A DNA stretch of 7,089 nt, from NCBI GenBank assembly GCA_021819345.1, contig JAKARG010000166.1, positions 1 to 7,089 on the forward strand. The letters run 5' to 3'. A program made the position numbers and the translations under genes. Below are positions 4,854 through 7,089 of the stretch, in pieces. This DNA comes from Actinomycetes bacterium (GTDB taxonomy: Bacteria > Actinomycetota > Acidimicrobiia > Acidimicrobiales > Palsa-688). Under the pieces are notes generated by a model, which ran no database searches, was not told the DNA's origin, and was given only the letters and a program-made list of their open reading frames with translations. Within the stretch, counting starts at the first letter, position 1. Each line of letters starts with the position of its first letter.

Positions 4854-7089
4854 GAGCGCGGCCGCGCCGGCCGGCGCGCTTCGCTCGGCTCCGCAGCTGC
4901 AAGCGAGCGGTAGAGGGTGACGGTGGCGGCCTCGACGTCCAAGTCGAGCTCGGCCAGGCGGCGGCGCAGCAGCTTCCAGGTGGTGGCGATGGCGTCGGGG
5001 CGGCCACAGCGGGCGTGGAGGGCCATGAGCCGGCGGTAGGGCTCCTCGGCGTAGCGGTCGAGCTCGATGGCACGCTCCAAGACCGCGAGCGCGCCGGCGA
5101 GGTCTCCGGCGTGCTCGTCGAGCTCGGCGAGGCGGAGCTGGGCGTCGAGCGCCCTTCGGTGCAGCTCGGCGCGTACCGGCTCCACCCAGGGGTCGTCGTC
5201 GGCCCCCTCGAGCAGGTCGCCCCGGTAGGCGTCGAGCGCGTGGCACAGCGCCCGGCGGGCGGTCTCGTCGTGTGATGCCCGGGCGGCTTCGGCGAGCGCG
5301 GCCTGGAAGTCCCAGAGGTCACAGCTGATCTCGGTGGGCTTCGCCCGGTAGTGCTCGCCGATCTTCTCCAGCACCTCTGGGGTCTCGGCACCTGCGCCCC
5401 GCAGCGCCGCACGCAGGTCCCCGAGCGCCCGCCAGAACTGCTTGAGCACCCCCTCGGGCGGGGTGTCGGGCCACAGGGCGTCGACCGCCTGGCCGGCGGT
5501 TGCCCCGCCAGGCCGGCACAGGTACCAGGCGAGGAGCATCCTCGCCCGGCTGCGCAAGCCGGCCGAGACCACCGACCCGGAGATGGTGATGCGCGCCGGG
5601 CCGAGGATCTCCACGCGGATCGGGCGCAGCCGAGCATCAGGCCCTTCGACGGGCTCGGGGCCGGGCATCGGAGCCCGGTCGGTCGGCGTCGGCGCTCCGT
5701 CGGGCCGGCCGAGAGGGAGCAGCTCTGCGAGCCCGTCGGGATCTGCGAGGCCGTCGGCGAGGCGAGCAAGAGCACCGTCTCGCCCGCCTGCGGGGTCGGC
5801 CCCGACACGCTCGGCACAGATGCGGTCGGCGGTGACGCTGCCGGCCACCTCGGCGCTCGCAGCGAAGACCGAGCCGAGCAGCTCGGCGGCTTCTTCGGCG
5901 CCGAGGGCGAACAGCTCGGCACCGATGATCATTCGAGCCAGGCGCTCCGGCTTGGCGTCGACGACGATGTGGGTGGCGTCGGTTGCCACCCGGGCCGTGG
6001 CGGCGGCGGTGTCGCCGAGGAACACGACCGCGATCCCGAGACGATCCGCTCCCTCGCACAACCCCGCCCACCGCCGGTCCGACTCGCCCGAAGGGGCGTC
6101 CACGAACACCAGGAGCGCCGGCAGCGGGTTCTCGGGATGCTGTGCTCTATAGCTCCTGGCGTCGTTCGCCCCGGCGGCGTCGACGCGTCGGGCCCGAGCG
6201 ATGCGCTCGGCCTCCACCACCCGAGCCACCTCGAGCGCGCTCCCCGCTCTTCTGATGGCGGGCTCGGGGCCGAGACCGGGCACGAGCCGCTCGGCGAGCT
6301 CGCCCGAGCAGAGAACCTCGGCTGCACCGGGCCCTTCGCGAACGAGCAGACCGGCGAGCAGCGCCCTTGCGACGTCGTTCGCCGCCGGGCCGCTCAGCGC
6401 TGCACCCGACAGATCGGTGACCTCGATCGTGACGCTCTGCCCGTCGCGCACCCCGACCTCGAGCAGCCCGGGGCGAAGGCGGTCCTCGACGTCGCAGGCG
6501 AGCAGCTCCTCGCCTCCTGCGCCGACGCCGGTGGTGGCGGCGGCTGGGTTCGCGCCGGTGAGCCGAGCAGACGCCGTGGCGCCGGCAGAGTCCTCGGCGA
6601 CGTCGTCGGGGTCCCTGACCGAGCAGGTGAGGAGCCGCAGCGTCGGGCGCAGCGGCGCCTCGCTCAGGTCCAGTCCGGGCTCGGGCGGCCGGTAGCGGTA
6701 GGCGTGGCGGCGCCGCAGCCTGCCGATGGCGACCGTGGCGGCCACCCCGGCCGCGAACGACCCTGCCACCACCGAGCCCGACGGCAGCCGCACCGGCTCA
6801 CCGCCGCTTCGATCCGACCGAGCGGCGTCGTGGGATCGGGGGACCGTCGCCGTGGTCATCGGGTTGGGCGTCGCCGGAGCAGAGGTCGGCGGAGCAGTAG
6901 CCGCCGGAGTAGTGATCGGCGGAGCAGAGGTCGGCGGCATCGAAGCTGGCGGCGGCGATGCCGAGGGCGTCGCCGGTGACACCGGTGTGGTGGTAGTTGT
7001 GGCCGGTAGGAGCAGGGTCCAGCCGGGGTCGATCCAGTGCGGGTCGCTGAGCGTGGCCCCGCCGGGCTCAGGCCGGCCCTCGTTCATCT
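4850..7089 (-). CDS. LysM - membrane helix - BTAD (SARP-like) regulator, 5' end outside window
   Basis: At least 745 residues are visible. The ATG at 7087 is probably internal, because the first 28 residues (NEGRPEPGG..., DPHWIDPGWTLLLP) look like the second half of a LysM domain. Next come a Pro/Thr/Ser-rich linker (29-80), a membrane helix (about 103-122) and a basic stop-transfer RLRRRHAYRYR (123-133). This predicts LysM outside and the rest in the cytoplasm. Residues 140-485 are an unassigned region with alternating strands and helices (PALLVFVD, GIAVVFLGD, THIVVDA) and no Walker A motif. Residues 487-585 form an OmpR-type winged helix (RPIRVEILGPARI; RARMLLAWYLCRPGG; ALWPD). Residues 588-735 are a BTAD/TPR-like domain (LDAYRGDLLEGADDDPW; AELHRRALDAQLRLAEL; ALAVLERAIELDRYAEEPYRRLMAL). 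It likely senses the wall or assembly state and controls transcription of the pilus or transfer genes (inference). It is coupled to the prepilin peptidase by GTGA. Confidence 0.85.
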   Translation of the reverse strand, partial: MNEGRPEPGGATLSDPHWIDPGWTLLLPATTTTTPVSPATPSASPPPASMPPTSAPPITTPAATAPPTSAPATPNPMTTATVPRSHDAARSDRSGGEPVRLPSGSVVAGSFAAGVAATVAIGRLRRRHAYRYRPPEPGLDLSEAPLRPTLRLLTCSVRDPDDVAEDSAGATASARLTGANPAAATTGVGAGGEELLACDVEDRLRPGLLEVGVRDGQSVTIEVTDLSGAALSGPAANDVARALLAGLLVREGPGAAEVLCSGELAERLVPGLGPEPAIRRAGSALEVARVVEAERIARARRVDAAGANDARSYRAQHPENPLPALLVFVDAPSGESDRRWAGLCEGADRLGIAVVFLGDTAAATARVATDATHIVVDAKPERLARMIIGAELFALGAEEAAELLGSVFAASAEVAGSVTADRICAERVGADPAGGRDGALARLADGLADPDGLAELLPLGRPDGAPTPTDRAPMPGPEPVEGPDARLRPIRVEILGPARITISGSVVSAGLRSRARMLLAWYLCRPGGATAGQAVDALWPDTPPEGVLKQFWRALGDLRAALRGAGAETPEVLEKIGEHYRAKPTEISCDLWDFQAALAEAARASHDETARRALCHALDAYRGDLLEGADDDPWVEPVRAELHRRALDAQLRLAELDEHAGDLAGALAVLERAIELDRYAEEPYRRLMALHARCGRPDAIATTWKLLRRRLAELDLDVEAATVTLYRSLAAAEPSEARRPARPRS
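6876..6937 (-). repeat. Direct repeat in the Pro/Thr-rich linker coding region
   Basis: The 17-mer GGAGCAGAGGTCGGCGG occurs at 6876-6892 and 6921-6937, a 45-base period. It stays in frame and encodes two PPTSAP blocks of the extracellular linker of the LysM/BTAD protein. This suggests linker length variation by duplication. Confidence 0.8.

Noticed and set aside
4854..5246. N-terminal extension of the prepilin peptidase to an ATG at 5246.
   Set aside because: The extra 131 residues are Arg/Pro-rich and lie entirely within the BTAD coding region in another frame; the GTG at 4853 gives the normal family length.
5351..6979. Long plus-strand open frame (over 500 codons) opposite the LysM/BTAD gene.
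   Set aside because: It is antisense to a gene with clear domains. Its product is Arg/Gly/Pro-rich with no recognisable motif, as expected from high GC content that removes stops.

Overview
The window is very GC-rich throughout. Its tightly packed genes are joined by 4-base ATGA/GTGA overlaps, and one promoter resembles those of leaderless genes. Together with the protein families present (replication-relaxation protein, LysM-plus-BTAD regulator, C40 hydrolase fused to a transglycosylase), this points to an actinobacterium. A lineage such as Acidimicrobiia is possible but not proven from sequence alone. The content looks like part of a conjugative or integrative element, or a plasmid, rather than core chromosome.

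Left block, plus strand (1-2835): a translationally coupled operon. It holds the C-terminal part of a TraG/TraD/VirD4-like (TraM-recognition-domain) conjugation ATPase, a replication-relaxation family protein (779-1855), and a membrane-anchored two-domain peptidoglycan hydrolase with a lytic transglycosylase domain followed by NlpC/P60 (1852-2835). This fits a DNA-transfer module: motor, plasmid/DNA-processing factor, and wall-opening enzyme.

Middle block (2836-4289): a small, little-known cassette. A minus-strand pair encodes a 157-aa protein that joins a ribbon-helix-helix-like N-terminus, a coiled coil, a four-cysteine zinc ribbon and a C-terminal membrane helix, followed by a 50-aa two-helix membrane protein (2933-3085) preceded by a full AAGGAGGTGA Shine-Dalgarno. 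A 26-bp imperfect palindrome sits over the -10 element and start codon of the first gene and looks like an autoregulatory operator. Divergent from it is a 127-aa stand-alone resolvase-fold protein (3877-4260) whose catalytic serine and other active-site positions are replaced. The 263-bp divergent gap between them contains several hairpins.

Right block, minus strand (4290-7089): an operon entering from outside the window. It encodes a LysM - Pro/Thr linker - membrane helix - unknown domain - winged helix/BTAD protein, coupled by a GTGA overlap to a short A24 prepilin peptidase. This pair suggests that a Tad/Flp-type pilus locus lies beyond the right edge.

The two outer operons converge on the middle cassette. 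The most interesting reading is a transfer apparatus that combines a conjugation ATPase and wall hydrolase with a Tad-like pilus. It may be controlled by a membrane-bound BTAD regulator and by a membrane-tethered RHH/zinc-ribbon protein with a small membrane partner. The individual domains are visible in the sequence; the combined function is inference.
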